DNA of 64,000 nucleotides from Leptolyngbya sp. NIES-3755 (lineage in GTDB: Bacteria; Cyanobacteriota; Cyanobacteriia; Leptolyngbyales; Leptolyngbyaceae). The notes under the pieces are model-generated. The model was not told where the DNA came from. It did not search any database and was given only the letters and a program-made list of their open reading frames with translations. Shown here one piece after another: positions 24,895 through 34,125 of this stretch (position 1 is the stretch's first letter; the number at the start of each line of letters is the position of its first letter). The stretch spans positions 4,163,030 to 4,227,029 of the forward strand of contig AP017308.1 in assembly GCA_001548435.1 (NCBI GenBank). The letters run 5' to 3'. Made by a program: the position numbers and the translations under genes.

Positions 24895-25776
24895 TTAGCC
24901 TCTGGATCGACGCGCCTCCGTATCGATTCGACTGCGGACAGAAAGGTCTGCGATGCCAGTCACACGCAATCCGTAACGAGCTTGGAATTGTCGAACGGCG
25001 GCTTGCGTTGCAGCATCGTAGTATTGTGCGATCGCGAAATTACTCCTCAAAATCACTCTCAGACTGTTTCTCAGATTTCGCATCACACTGGAAAATTTTT
25101 CTTCGGTTGCTCGATCGATGGCTCCCGTTTCAGACAGTCCATAATTCCGCTGAAGATCCCGAATCGCTCGAACTGTAGGCGGATCAGTTAACGGCGCTTG
25201 CGAATTGATGTCATAGCCAAATCCAGCCAAGATTGCTTTGATTTCAGGTTCGGTGTAAATGAATAACTGCGATCGAGGTGGATTCGCTGGATTCGTCGGC
25301 TGTCGCGGTACGGCATCGCTGATAATCTCATTCAATCGCTGACGAGTTTCGAGCGTCGCAATTCCGGTCGCAGGTAAACGGTTTTGTTGTTGAAATAATT
25401 TCACCGCTGCTTCAGTTTGTCTCCCGTAAAACTGAGTAGCTGGAAGTTGCGGAGATGGAGTTACCACGCGATTAAGCGCAGTTTGAAGCGTTCTGACAAT
25501 ATCTGCCGCTCGATCCTGAGTTGGATTATTCAACGTGCCATCGACAGGTAAGCGAAACTGAATTTGAAAATCTCGGATTGCTTGTTGAACACGGGGATCA
25601 TCAATTCGCGCATCGAGCGGAACCGCATAACCCAAACCATTAAGAACAGAAATAAACTGTGCGGGTGTATAGTCTTGCGATCGCGCTGCATTTACGGACT
25701 GACACAGCACAAGACTTGCCACACTTCCCCAAACCACACCAGACACTAACCTTGCATTCCACATAACCTTTGCCAT
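24895..25776 (-). CDS. Exported protein with four peptidoglycan-binding (PG_binding_1) units
   Basis: 293 residues from ATG 25776. Signal peptide (LVSGVVWGSVASLVLCQSVNA), then four repeats of the PG_binding_1 type, seen as VQQAIRDFQIQFRLPVDGTL, TEAAVKLFQQQNRLPATGIA, TVRAIRDLQRNYGLSETGAI and TQAAVRQFQARYGLRVTGIA. Two repeats are joined by a proline/asparagine linker. No catalytic domain is present, so it may be a wall-binding adaptor. An earlier start (25821) would add a hydrophilic prefix before the signal peptide. Its stop abuts the cytM stop. Confidence 0.87.
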   Translation of the reverse strand: MAKVMWNARLVSGVVWGSVASLVLCQSVNAARSQDYTPAQFISVLNGLGYAVPLDARIDDPRVQQAIRDFQIQFRLPVDGTLNNPTQDRAADIVRTLQTALNRVVTPSPQLPATQFYGRQTEAAVKLFQQQNRLPATGIATLETRQRLNEIISDAVPRQPTNPANPPRSQLFIYTEPEIKAILAGFGYDINSQAPLTDPPTVRAIRDLQRNYGLSETGAIDRATEEKFSSVMRNLRNSLRVILRSNFAIAQYYDAATQAAVRQFQARYGLRVTGIADLSVRSRIDTEARRSRG

Positions 25777-25867
25777 TTCATCTGAGAAAATTATCGCTTG
25801 TTCTGCACTGTCACGTTGCATTTGCTAAAAGGGATTAATTGAGAAACATCTTTTCGATCGCTGCTAT

Positions 25868-26593
25868 ATGTCATATTCGTTCCGAATTGCTGATCTACCC
25901 GAAAGTGAACGCCCCCGCGAACGCCTCATCGCTCAAGGTGCAAGAACGCTCTCAACCGCTGAACTGTTAGCAATTCTCCTCAGTACTGGGTCAGGAAAAC
26001 TTTCAGCCGTGGGATTGGGACAGTACATTTTGCAGGAATTGAGTCGGAACGATCGCGATCCGTTAAGTGCATTGCGAGAAGTCAACATTGCAGAATTGAC
26101 CAAAGTTCCAGGAGTAGGAACGGCGAAAGCGACGACGATTATGGCAGCGATCGAGCTTGGAAAAAGAGTTTATCAATCTCGTCCACCAGAAAAGACGATC
26201 ATTGATGACCCAAATGTTGCCGCTGCTGCGCTCAGTCACGAATTGATGTGGCAAACACAAGAGCGATTCGCGGTTTTGATTCTGGATGTGAAAAATCGAT
26301 TGATTGCGACGCAGGTGATTACGATCGGGACTGCGACTGAAACGTTGGCACATCCACGTGAGATTTTTCGGGAAATTATTCGGCAAGGGGGAACGAGAGC
26401 GATCGTGGCTCACAATCATCCTTCTGGAAATACTGAACCGAGCGCAGAGGACATTTCACTCACCCATCAACTCTTGGAAGGTGCTCGATTTCTCGGAATT
26501 CCCATTTTGGATCACTTGATTCTTGGGAATGGGACACACACCAGTTTGAGACAAACCACCTCCATTTGGAGTGAAGTACCACAAGGCGTATAG
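25868..26593 (+). CDS. radC: RadC-family JAB/MPN protein
   Basis: 241 residues: N-terminal helix-hairpin-helix region ([24 protein letters not shown]) and the C-terminal JAB domain with the zinc metalloprotease-like motif ([16 protein letters not shown]). Named for DNA repair but its role in repair is doubtful; the JAMM residues suggest a hydrolase. Length is usual. It runs into the GNAT gene with a 2-base gap. Confidence 0.92.
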   Translation: MSYSFRIADLPESERPRERLIAQGARTLSTAELLAILLSTGSGKLSAVGLGQYILQELSRNDRDPLSALREVNIAELTKVPGVGTAKATTIMAAIELGKRVYQSRPPEKTIIDDPNVAAAALSHELMWQTQERFAVLILDVKNRLIATQVITIGTATETLAHPREIFREIIRQGGTRAIVAHNHPSGNTEPSAEDISLTHQLLEGARFLGIPILDHLILGNGTHTSLRQTTSIWSEVPQGV

Positions 26594-26595
26594 TT

Positions 26596-27072
26596 ATGGT
26601 TGAGATTTCAAATGCTCAGTTGAATCAATCTCGCCTGTGTGAACCGATTTTGAGGCTTTTGCCTGAATGGTTTGGGATTGAAGACGCGATCGTTCACTAT
26701 ATGCAAGAAATTGACAACCTACCAACGCTTCTCGCTTGGAAGCAACAACAGATTGTTGGATTCTTATCGATTAAACATCACACTCAATTTGCTGCTGAAA
26801 TCTATGTGATGGCGGTTCATCCTCAGTACCATCGACAAGGAATTGGAAATCGACTGGTTGAAGCGGCTGAAAAGAACTTGCAACGATTAGGAGTTGAGTA
26901 TCTTCAAGTGAAAACGCTAGGGACATCCCGACCCAATGCTCATTACGATCGAACTAGAGCGTTTTATGAATCGGTCGGATTCAAGCCGCTTGAGGAATTT
27001 CTAGAACTTTGGGAAGGAAATCCCTGTCTACAGTTGGTGAAGTTTCTACCATCAAACAGCCCACCAGTTTAG
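26596..27072 (+). CDS. GNAT-family N-acetyltransferase
   Basis: 158 residues with the acetyl-CoA motif A VMAVHPQYHRQGIGNRLVEAAEK (R/Q-x-x-G-x-G/A) and motif B FYESVGFKPLEEF. Substrate unknown. Probably translated from the same mRNA as radC, 2 bases downstream. A mismatch-bearing hairpin overlaps its stop and could also end psaK. Confidence 0.85.
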   Translation: MVEISNAQLNQSRLCEPILRLLPEWFGIEDAIVHYMQEIDNLPTLLAWKQQQIVGFLSIKHHTQFAAEIYVMAVHPQYHRQGIGNRLVEAAEKNLQRLGVEYLQVKTLGTSRPNAHYDRTRAFYESVGFKPLEEFLELWEGNPCLQLVKFLPSNSPPV

Positions 27073-27082
27073 TCTGATGGGC
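27059..27082. terminator. Hairpin at the convergent ends of the GNAT and psaK genes
   Basis: GCCCACCAG (27059-27067) with CTGATGGGC (27074-27082), 8 pairs with one C-A mismatch. The T-tract is short on both sides, so efficiency is uncertain. Confidence 0.45.
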
Positions 27083-27092
27083 ATGATTTAAT

Positions 27093-27359
27093 CTACAAAA
27101 CTCCAGCGTTACTCAGTCCCAGAATCACACCTGCGCCGAGAACGTGACCGAAGCTCATGGTTCCAAGCAGTTCAGGAACTCCAAAACCTTCAAACAAGGC
27201 GGGAGATTCGAGCGGTAATTTGGGTCCGACTCCACGGTTCTTGATAGCAAAACGACCGATCGCAACTGAGAACAAGCAACACAGCGTCATGGTCAATCCA
27301 ACGGCGGGCGACCATTCGATCGTGCGGGGCATTGTGGCAAGTAGTGTTGAGTAAAGCAA
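27093..27359 (-). CDS. psaK: Photosystem I reaction centre subunit PsaK
   Basis: 88 residues starting at TTG 27359 (read as MLYSTLLATMPRTIEWSP), with AGGAG 7 bases upstream. The core TIEWSPAVGLTMTLCCLFSV, then PALFEGFGVPELLGTMSFGH and ILGLSNAG, is diagnostic for PsaK: two membrane helices at the edge of photosystem I, involved in antenna docking and state transitions. An ATG exists nine codons later but would remove the conserved STLLA start. Single gene, convergent with GNAT. Confidence 0.92.
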   Translation of the reverse strand: MLYSTLLATMPRTIEWSPAVGLTMTLCCLFSVAIGRFAIKNRGVGPKLPLESPALFEGFGVPELLGTMSFGHVLGAGVILGLSNAGVL

Positions 27360-27450
27360 AGTTTTTCTCCTGGATCTTGCTAAATTGAAACAATTCACAG
27401 ATCCATAGATACCCGTTTGCTGAATCCTCTGATCAACATTGTTGAAAGAG

Positions 27451-28833
27451 TTAACGATCGACAACCGAAGCCGCAACAATTCCCTTCGCTTCCAATTCCG
27501 CTGCCACCCGCAACACAAGCGCCTCTTGATACGGAGCCGCAATAATTTGAACCCCGATCGGTAGCCCATCTCGCTTAACCGGAACTGAAATAATCGGCAA
27601 TCCAATAAACGAAAGCGGTTGTGTGAATAGTCCCAGATTCGGACGCACTAACATTTCTTGCCCGTCCAAGGTCATGGTCTGCTGTCCGATTCGAGGCGCA
27701 ACACAAGGCGTAGAAGGAGCCAGGATAATATCGACCTCTTGAAACACTTCTCGCACTCGATCGCGAAACCATTGTCGAAATCGTTGCGCCTGTAAGTACC
27801 AATGTCCCGGAACGAATGCGCCTGCTAATAGTCGATCGCGTACCGCAAAATCAAAATCCTGTGGTCGAGTGCGTAACTCCTCAAAGTGCAAGTTTGCTCC
27901 CTCAGTTGCAGTAATCACAAATGCCGCTGCTCGTGCTATTCCTGCTGCGGGTAAAGTGACACGCTGAGTTGCTTCTAACGCTTCTGCAACCTGTTCGAGT
28001 GCAGCGAAAACTTCAGGTTCAGCGCTTTTCGCGAAATATTCATCAGCGATCGCAATTCTCAATCCTTTACTACCTTTAGAAAGTTCAGGCAAACAGAATT
28101 CGGGCGATCGCTTAGTACATACTGGATCGCTCGGATCATATCCCTGCATTAGATCAAACAAGAGTGCAATATCACGAATCGATCGAGCAAAGGGACCGAC
28201 ATGATCCAAACTGCCAGCAAACGGGTAAGCTCCTGCTCTCGATAATCTTCCATAAGTTGGCTTTAGTCCAAAGATTCCACAAAATGAGGCAGGTACTCGG
28301 ATTGAGCCATTCGTATCAGAACCCAAGCTGAAAGGAACTAAACCTGATGCGATCGCTGCTGCCGATCCTCCTGATGATCCGCCACAAATGCGATCGAGAT
28401 CGTGCGGATTGCGAGTGGCTCCATAATGTGCATTCTCGGTGGTGAATCCATACGCGAATTCGTCCATATTCAGCGCTCCAACCAGAATCGCGCCTGCTTC
28501 TTTCAATCGTTTGATCAATGTTGCATCTTGGGTGGCTGGAGGCTTCTCTGCGTTGATTTTGGAGCCTGCTAGAGTTGGAATTCCAGCGACATCGAAGAGA
28601 TCTTTTACTGCAAATGGAACGCCTGCGAGTGCGCCCGGATCTTCACCTGCGGCAATTTTTTGATCAATACGATCGGCATCTTCTAACGCTGATTCTGATA
28701 AAACCGTTGTGAAACAGTTGTAAGTCTGATTCTGTTCCGCGATTTTGGCGAGAGTGGCGGCTGTCGTTGAACGAGCGGAAACCTCTTGGTTACGAACTGC
28801 GATCGAGATTTGAGTAGCATCAGGAATGGTCAT
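27451..28833 (-). CDS. AtzE-family amidohydrolase (amidase signature enzyme)
   Basis: 460 residues. Amidase signature triad: Lys77 in AVKDLF, Ser in [10 protein letters not shown] (cis-Ser 153 or 154) and nucleophile Ser177 in [11 protein letters not shown]. It resembles the catalytic subunit of 1-carboxybiuret hydrolase (AtzE) and HpxY of purine catabolism, more than GatA. The small partner AtzG-like protein overlaps directly upstream (ATGA), as in those systems, and an allophanate-hydrolase C-terminal-like protein precedes it. The substrate is thus probably a ureido or amide nitrogen compound; which one is unknown. Confidence 0.9.
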   Translation of the reverse strand: MTIPDATQISIAVRNQEVSARSTTAATLAKIAEQNQTYNCFTTVLSESALEDADRIDQKIAAGEDPGALAGVPFAVKDLFDVAGIPTLAGSKINAEKPPATQDATLIKRLKEAGAILVGALNMDEFAYGFTTENAHYGATRNPHDLDRICGGSSGGSAAAIASGLVPFSLGSDTNGSIRVPASFCGIFGLKPTYGRLSRAGAYPFAGSLDHVGPFARSIRDIALLFDLMQGYDPSDPVCTKRSPEFCLPELSKGSKGLRIAIADEYFAKSAEPEVFAALEQVAEALEATQRVTLPAAGIARAAAFVITATEGANLHFEELRTRPQDFDFAVRDRLLAGAFVPGHWYLQAQRFRQWFRDRVREVFQEVDIILAPSTPCVAPRIGQQTMTLDGQEMLVRPNLGLFTQPLSFIGLPIISVPVKRDGLPIGVQIIAAPYQEALVLRVAAELEAKGIVAASVVDR

Positions 28834-28997
28834 GGCTCAAACACCGGAGCAGCTTCAATCTCATCAGGCAAGGGAAACTCTAAAACGAATTGTGCGACTG
28901 CTTGAATTCGTTCCAGGTTTGCAACGACACCTTCACGGTACTCATCTGGAATCGGCAAACCGATCACTTCGGACATGACTTCTATAAACTCATCCAT
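28830..28997 (-). CDS. AtzG-like/HpxX-like DUF4089 small subunit
   Basis: 55 residues, read by eye: MDEFIEVMSEVIGLPIPDEY, REGVVANLERIQAVAQFVLE, then [15 protein letters not shown]. This is the DUF4089 (AtzG/HpxX) family: a GatC-like helical partner that wraps around the AtzE-type amidohydrolase. It shares one base with the stop of the gene upstream and overlaps the amidohydrolase start by 4 bases, a strong sign of coupled translation and a stoichiometric complex. Confidence 0.88.
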   Translation of the reverse strand: MDEFIEVMSEVIGLPIPDEYREGVVANLERIQAVAQFVLEFPLPDEIEAAPVFEP

Positions 28998-29380
28998 TAT
29001 TTGCTCCCAACATAAGCTTTCCAGCCACCAAACTGCGTAATTTCAGTTTGTCCTTCACACAGGAACGGCTCACCCAATACGCCCAAAACTTCCTCGCCGT
29101 CTGCGAGTCGAACCTTTCCGATACATAATCCCGGTGGTTCTTGCATGAGTAAAGTCGCTAATCCGCTCGCTGGAACTGCCCAGACTTCAACCGCGATCGC
29201 GACTCCGCCTTCTTTTACTTTCAACATTGCAGGATGTCGATCGCCAATCGACCAGATTCGATACGCAGGTTCGGTCTGAGCTTCCCGGAGAAACTGAGCC
29301 TCGATCTCCAATAAATTCGGATTCAATTCTAAGCCGCGCATTAATGTCCCATTAACCGCTAACTTCACCGCACCTTCCAT
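28997..29380 (-). CDS. Stand-alone allophanate hydrolase C-terminal-like protein (gamma-glutamylcyclotransferase fold)
   Basis: 127 residues: MRGLELNPNLLEIEAQFLRE, the VEVWAVPASGLATLLMQEPPG core and GKVRLADGEEVLGVLGEPFL. This matches the C-terminal domain of allophanate hydrolase (AtzF/DUR1-type), which decarboxylates N-carboxycarbamate, but here without the amidase half. Beside an AtzE/AtzG pair, the three genes together recreate an amidase plus decarboxylase module in separate chains. First gene of the operon, 9 bases downstream of aroQ. Confidence 0.82.
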   Translation of the reverse strand: MEGAVKLAVNGTLMRGLELNPNLLEIEAQFLREAQTEPAYRIWSIGDRHPAMLKVKEGGVAIAVEVWAVPASGLATLLMQEPPGLCIGKVRLADGEEVLGVLGEPFLCEGQTEITQFGGWKAYVGSK

Positions 29381-29389
29381 AGAGCCACA

Positions 29390-29830
29390 CTAAGCTTGTC
29401 TCAAATAGTGTACAAGCGCATGAAGTCCCAAACGGTAGCTCTCGGCTCCAAATCCACAAATTTGTCCGATCGCAACGGGTGCAATATAGGAATGATGTCG
29501 AAATTCTTCGCGCTTGTGAATGTTGCTGAGGTGTACCTCAACTGTAGGGAGATTCACAGCCGCAATCGCATCTCGAATCGCAACGCTCGTGTGTGTGTAC
29601 GCACCTGGGTTAATCAAAATGCCTTGGTGTTCGCCCATTGCAGCCTGAATTGCATCGACCAGAACACCCTCATGGTTCGATTGCAGCGCGGCAAGTTCAA
29701 CCTCTAGCGATCGAGCTTCTTGCACTAAACGCTGATTAATTTGCTCCAGCGTCACTACCCCATAAACCCCTGGCTCTCGTTTACCCAGAAGATTCAGGTT
29801 TGGTCCGTGGAGAACCAAAATACTGCTCAA
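29390..29830 (-). CDS. aroQ: Type II 3-dehydroquinate dehydratase (AroQ)
   Basis: Third step of the shikimate pathway. 146 residues with the type II signature [20 protein letters not shown] (N-terminal catalytic Tyr loop), [16 protein letters not shown] (substrate loop), and [18 protein letters not shown] with the catalytic His. Length is typical. It shares direction with the AtzE cluster and may be transcribed with it from the small gene at 29992. Confidence 0.95.
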   Translation of the reverse strand: MSSILVLHGPNLNLLGKREPGVYGVVTLEQINQRLVQEARSLEVELAALQSNHEGVLVDAIQAAMGEHQGILINPGAYTHTSVAIRDAIAAVNLPTVEVHLSNIHKREEFRHHSYIAPVAIGQICGFGAESYRLGLHALVHYLRQA

Positions 29831-29854
29831 TCGATTTGCTCCGCAGCGTGTAGG

Positions 29855-29992
29855 TTAGCGGTGACGATCGCGCACCGGAACAGGGATGGGAATGAGTTCA
29901 CCCTCTGGTTCTTCTTCAGGACCTAACAGGGTCTCAATCACGCGGCGTGCCCATTCTTTGAGCTTTTCCAATACCTTTTCAATGTAATCCAT
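29855..29992 (-). CDS. 45-residue acidic/proline-rich protein of unknown function
   Basis: Read by eye: MDYIEKVLEKLKEWARRVIE, TLLGPEEEPEGELIPIPVPV, RDRHR. An amphipathic N-terminal helix is followed by a Glu-rich linker and a Pro/Val tail. AAGGAG (AAAGGAGCCG) lies upstream of the ATG. It sits 24 bases before aroQ in the same direction. The helix and tail suggest a small membrane-surface or partner-binding protein, but no function is known to me. Confidence 0.65.
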   Translation of the reverse strand: MDYIEKVLEKLKEWARRVIETLLGPEEEPEGELIPIPVPVRDRHR

Positions 29993-30028
29993 CGGTCAGA
30001 CGGCTCCTTTGATAGGGTCTAAACTGTA

Positions 30029-30060
30029 CTAGAATTTCCATCTTAACGATCTAATTCTAG
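30029..30060. promoter_or_regulatory. Inverted repeat upstream of the small gene and aroQ
   Basis: CTAGAATT (30029-30036) and AATTCTAG (30053-30060) are perfect inverse complements separated by 16 bases, 37 bases before the 45-residue gene. It could be an operator for this leftward transcription unit or part of a weak hairpin; no T-tract follows. Confidence 0.3.
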
Positions 30061-30153
30061 CAGGGAGCTTTTTGAAAACCAATGATCCCCAAGGATGGGA
30101 TATCGGCATTCATTCATCATACCGAAAGATAGATTAAAATCAAGCCACAAAAC

Positions 30154-31401
30154 TTATACATTGCTTAACAATTTGCGGCGAATTTGGTCGAGCGCACTAT
30201 TGGCGCTAACTTGGCGAATCCAATCTCGTCCTCGATCGCCAAATCGATATCGCTGACTGGTTGCCCCTTCCGCATTCGCTAATCCAATATAGACCAGTCC
30301 AACAGGTTTTTCGTCTGAACCGCCTCCGGGACCTGCCACCCCTGTGATACTGATGCCCCAAGTGGTATTGAGTCGCGATCTCACTCCCGCTGCCATTTGT
30401 TCAGCCACGATCGCGCTGACGGCTCCTTGAGATGCGACCGCGCTCGAATCAACGCCTAAAAGATTCTCTTTCACAGAGTTGTCATAAGAAATAACTCCGC
30501 CCCAGAAATAAGCTGAACTTCCCGCCACGGCAGTCAGCATTTGACCCAAACCGCCTCCGGTACAGGATTCCGCCACGCTCAGAGTCGATTTTTGAGCCAT
30601 TAAAATTTCTCCGACAACGGAAGCCAAAGAATCCTCATCGGCTCCATAACAATCGATTCCAGCGATCGATCTCAATTGCTGTTCAACGGGTGCGATTAAT
30701 TTCTGAGCCGCTTGCTCTGTAGGCGATTTAGCAGAAATTCTCAGTTTCACCTGTCCATAATTTGCATAAGGCGCAACGGTTGGATTTTGCAAGTCGAAGA
30801 AGTTTCCAACTTTCTCTGCCAGAGCCGATTCTGAAATTCCCCAAAACCGCAAAGTGCGACTCACAATAATCTCTTTGCCCCATCCTTGCTGTCTGAGATA
30901 CGGCACAGCCACCTCGTGCCACATATATTTCATCTCAGTCGGAACACCAGGAAACGTAAGAATCGTCAAATTTGGGCGAGGCTGCCAGATCATACCGGGA
31001 GCGCTTCCCAGTGCATTGTAGAGAGTGTCTGCACCTTGAGGAAATAGCGCTTGTTTGCGATTGTTATCGGTCATTTGGCGACCACGTTGAGCGAATTTTG
31101 CAGCGATATCCTCAACGATTTCGGGTTTTTCAATTAAAGGAGTCGAGAAAAAATCTGCGATCGTTTCAGTCGTCAAATCGTCTGGAGTCGGACCCAAACC
31201 GCCTGTGAACACGAGCAAATTTGATCGATCGCTGGCAATCCCAATCGCTTGCTTCAGTCGCTCCGGATTATCCCCAACGACCGTTTGAAAATAATGAGGA
31301 ATGCCCAATTTGGCGAACTGTTGCGCGAGAAACTGAGCATTCGAGTTGAGGATATCTCCCAGCAGCAACTCAGTTCCGACGCTAATAATTTCCGCATTCA
31401 T
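30154..31401 (-). CDS. cinA: CinA-like protein, nicotinamide mononucleotide deamidase
   Basis: 415 residues from ATG 31401 (MNAEIISVGTELLLGDI); the longer frame to 31515 lies inside the upstream gene. The N-terminal MoaB/MPTbd-like domain has FTGGLGPTPDDLTTE. The C-terminal CinA domain has SVAESCTGGGLGQMLTAVAGSS and GITGVAGPGGGSDEKPVG, the NMN amidohydrolase site. It recycles NMN to NaMN in NAD salvage; the competence name is historical. An ATGA overlap with the WecA/MraY-type gene suggests one transcript. Confidence 0.95.
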   Translation of the reverse strand: MNAEIISVGTELLLGDILNSNAQFLAQQFAKLGIPHYFQTVVGDNPERLKQAIGIASDRSNLLVFTGGLGPTPDDLTTETIADFFSTPLIEKPEIVEDIAAKFAQRGRQMTDNNRKQALFPQGADTLYNALGSAPGMIWQPRPNLTILTFPGVPTEMKYMWHEVAVPYLRQQGWGKEIIVSRTLRFWGISESALAEKVGNFFDLQNPTVAPYANYGQVKLRISAKSPTEQAAQKLIAPVEQQLRSIAGIDCYGADEDSLASVVGEILMAQKSTLSVAESCTGGGLGQMLTAVAGSSAYFWGGVISYDNSVKENLLGVDSSAVASQGAVSAIVAEQMAAGVRSRLNTTWGISITGVAGPGGGSDEKPVGLVYIGLANAEGATSQRYRFGDRGRDWIRQVSANSALDQIRRKLLSNV

Positions 31402-32435
31402 CTTGCTGTCCGCCAAACTTGCCAACTGGTCACACTCAAGATGATTGTAGCTGCGATCGCATATCCAACACCGCTCGGCATTCCGGACACTGCCATCGCC
31501 AAACTTCCCGCCCACAAGGTTAGCGAGTAGATGAATAAGACTGCCAGTCTTTGAGATAGTCCAGCCTTGAGCAATCGATGGTGCAAGTGGCGTTTATCTG
31601 CAACGAATGGAGACTTTCCGCGACGTAAGCGATCGACAATTACCGCCGACATATCCAAAATCGGAACCGCCAAAATGACGTAAGGCAATAGAACTGCAAC
31701 GGTTGTGACACTCTTTACTAAGCCAATGATGCCAACACCCGCCAGCGTAAACCCAATAAAATACGCGCCCCCATCACCCATAAAAATCTGAGCTGGATTG
31801 AAGTTGTAGCGCAAAAATCCGAAAGTCGCGCCCGCCAGTGCTGCTGCGAATAGTGCGGCTTGCGGCTGTCCCATGAATAGACAAGTCCAAAACATGACAA
31901 ACGCTGCTATTCCTGAAACGCCTGCTGCTAATCCATCGAGTCCATCAATCCAGTTAATCGCGTTCGCCATTCCGACGAGCCAGATCACCGTAATCGGTAA
32001 ACTTGCCCACTCAGGCAGCGAAACTAGACCCGCGATCGGGTTTGTCAAGAAATCAATCTGAACCCCAGACTGCCATGCCAACCCAGCGACAACAAACTGC
32101 AACACCAATCGAGTTTTCGGTGAAAGACTGAACAAATCGTCTGCAAGTCCGATCAAGAAGAAAGCAATTCCACCGATCGCGACTCCCCACACTTCCGATT
32201 CTTTTCCAGGCTTGAACACCCCAAATCCACCGATCAACCAAACAATTAATAGAGCGACTACCACACCAATAAACATTGCCACGCCGCCCAGTCGAACCAT
32301 CGGGCGCTTATGAACTTTGCGGTGATTCGGCTGATCGACTAATCCCACTCGTCTACCGAGGCGATTCACGATCGGGGTTGCCACAAGAACAACCAGGAAT
32401 GAAATCAGAAACGTGGCAAGAGCAAAAAACGGCAT
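31398..32435 (-). CDS. Undecaprenyl-phosphate sugar-1-phosphate transferase (WecA/TagO/MraY family)
   Basis: 345 residues, about ten or eleven membrane helices. The catalytic Asp cluster is FFLIGLADDLFSLSPKTRL, NAINWIDGLDGLAAGVSG and RYNFNPAQIFMGDGGAYFIG, and KRHLHHRLLKAGLS is the WecA-type cytoplasmic H-rich loop (absent from MraY). It probably starts an O-antigen- or exopolysaccharide-like lipid-linked glycan by moving a HexNAc-1-P to undecaprenyl phosphate. It lies downstream of glyA with a terminator between. Confidence 0.9.
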   Translation of the reverse strand: MPFFALATFLISFLVVLVATPIVNRLGRRVGLVDQPNHRKVHKRPMVRLGGVAMFIGVVVALLIVWLIGGFGVFKPGKESEVWGVAIGGIAFFLIGLADDLFSLSPKTRLVLQFVVAGLAWQSGVQIDFLTNPIAGLVSLPEWASLPITVIWLVGMANAINWIDGLDGLAAGVSGIAAFVMFWTCLFMGQPQAALFAAALAGATFGFLRYNFNPAQIFMGDGGAYFIGFTLAGVGIIGLVKSVTTVAVLLPYVILAVPILDMSAVIVDRLRRGKSPFVADKRHLHHRLLKAGLSQRLAVLFIYSLTLWAGSLAMAVSGMPSGVGYAIAATIILSVTSWQVWRTAR

Positions 32436-32584
32436 CAGAACTTGCAGGTAAGAAGGACAAAAGCTTCAGGCAGAGTGTACTACAGATTCAACAATCCTCA
32501 GCAAAGAATTATGAACGAATTTCTTTGTTTTATTCACAAATTTTTCAGGGCAATTGTCATCTGCCTAAAGTCAGCAAAAAGAAA

Positions 32585-32604
32585 GGCACCCGTTTCAGGA
32601 TGCC
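32585..32604 (-). terminator. Rho-independent terminator of glyA
   Basis: On the minus strand GGCATCC pairs with GGGTGCC (one G-U), loop TGAAAC, followed by TTTCTTTTTG. It lies 45 bases after the glyA stop. Confidence 0.8.
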
Positions 32605-32648
32605 CTCGTTACGTTTATTCAGTTGTCTCCGGTTGAATCGGGAGATAT

Positions 32649-33926
32649 TTATACCAATGCAGGAACTTGGGCACTGAGATGTGGGTAGAGCGGGAAGCGA
32701 TCGCATAATGCCGCAACTCGACGACGACAATCCTGAGCAACGCTTTCATCTTCAGGATTGAGTAAGCGATCGGCAATAATATTCGCGATTTCGGTAAATT
32801 CCACCGTTCCCATGCCACGAGTGGTCATTGCAGGCGATCCAAGTCTCAAACCGCTGGTGACAAACGGAGAAGCAGGATCAAACGGAACCGTGTTTTTGTT
32901 CGCAGTAATGTTCACACCGCTGACAAGTTGATCGGCTACTTTTCCGGTCATATTGATCGATCGTAAATCAACCAGCATCAAGTGATTGTCTGTACCATCC
33001 GAAACCAGTTTGAAGCCGCGATTTTGAAGCTGAGTTGCCATTGCTTTCGCGTTCTCGATCACCTGACCTGAATAGGTTTTAAACTCAGGCTTCAGCGCTT
33101 CCCCGAATGCAGCAGCTTTTCCAGCAATCACATGCTCTAGAGGTCCACCTTGGCTACCAGGGAAAACTGATTTATCCAACTGCTTACCGAGTTCTGCATC
33201 ACGAGTCAGAATCAATCCGCCTCTCGGACCCCGCAGCGTTTTATGAGTCGTCGTGGTCACAACATCACAGTAAGGAATCGGATTCGGATGATGTCCTGAT
33301 GCGACCAATCCCGCAATGTGAGCGATATCTGCTAAGAGATACGCACCGATCTCATCCGCGATCGCTCTAAATTTCTCGAATTCAATCACACGCGGATAAG
33401 CCGAGTAACCACAGATCAACAGCTTCGGACGGTGTTGCAGTGCCAGATCGCGAATTTGATCAAAATCCAGACGCTCAGTGGTTTGACTCACGCCATAGTG
33501 CTGCACCTTGAACCATTTACCCGAAACGTTCACAGGCGATCCGTGGGTCAAGTGTCCACCATGAGACAAGTCCATGCCCATGATCGTGTCACCCGGTTGG
33601 AGCAAGGTGAGAAAGACTGCGAAATTCGCTTGTGCACCGGAGTGAGGCTGTACGTTTGCGTGTGCGGCTCCGAAGAGTTCTTTGGCTCGATCGATTGCCA
33701 ATTGCTCGACACGATCGACAAATTCACAACCGCCGTAATAGCGTTTTGAAGGCAGACCTTCAGCGTATTTATTCGTCAGAACAGATCCTTGAGCTTCCAT
33801 TACCGCAGCAGAGGTAAAGTTCTCGCTGGCAATCAGTTCTAGGTGATCTCGCTGGCGTTGCAGTTCTTGTTGCATCATGAGAGCGAGAGCGGGATCGGAC
33901 TTAGCGAGAAAATCAGAATGCGTCAC
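32649..33926 (-). CDS. glyA: Serine hydroxymethyltransferase (GlyA)
   Basis: 425 residues; PLP enzyme converting serine and tetrahydrofolate to glycine and methylene-THF, also part of photorespiration. Motifs: [20 protein letters not shown], the PLP-lysine region [19 protein letters not shown], and [15 protein letters not shown]. The start is GTG at 33926 ([12 protein letters not shown]) with AGGA 8 bases upstream; the frame to 33995 has no family match. Single gene, own terminator. Confidence 0.96.
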   Translation of the reverse strand: MTHSDFLAKSDPALALMMQQELQRQRDHLELIASENFTSAAVMEAQGSVLTNKYAEGLPSKRYYGGCEFVDRVEQLAIDRAKELFGAAHANVQPHSGAQANFAVFLTLLQPGDTIMGMDLSHGGHLTHGSPVNVSGKWFKVQHYGVSQTTERLDFDQIRDLALQHRPKLLICGYSAYPRVIEFEKFRAIADEIGAYLLADIAHIAGLVASGHHPNPIPYCDVVTTTTHKTLRGPRGGLILTRDAELGKQLDKSVFPGSQGGPLEHVIAGKAAAFGEALKPEFKTYSGQVIENAKAMATQLQNRGFKLVSDGTDNHLMLVDLRSINMTGKVADQLVSGVNITANKNTVPFDPASPFVTSGLRLGSPAMTTRGMGTVEFTEIANIIADRLLNPEDESVAQDCRRRVAALCDRFPLYPHLSAQVPALV

Positions 33927-34125
33927 AGTGCTTTTTCCTTTAGTTCGTCGATCGGAGTTTCGTAATCGGATTGGCGCGATTGAGCAGAAACGCAATCAAG
34001 GGTACAGCACTTTGAGACGACTCAATCACAAATTACGAATGGGGTATCCGGGATTTTCGATCATAACGCTGTTCGATCGAGTCCGTGAGTTCGATCGTCA
34101 AATTTTTGCTGGAACTTTGGAAATA

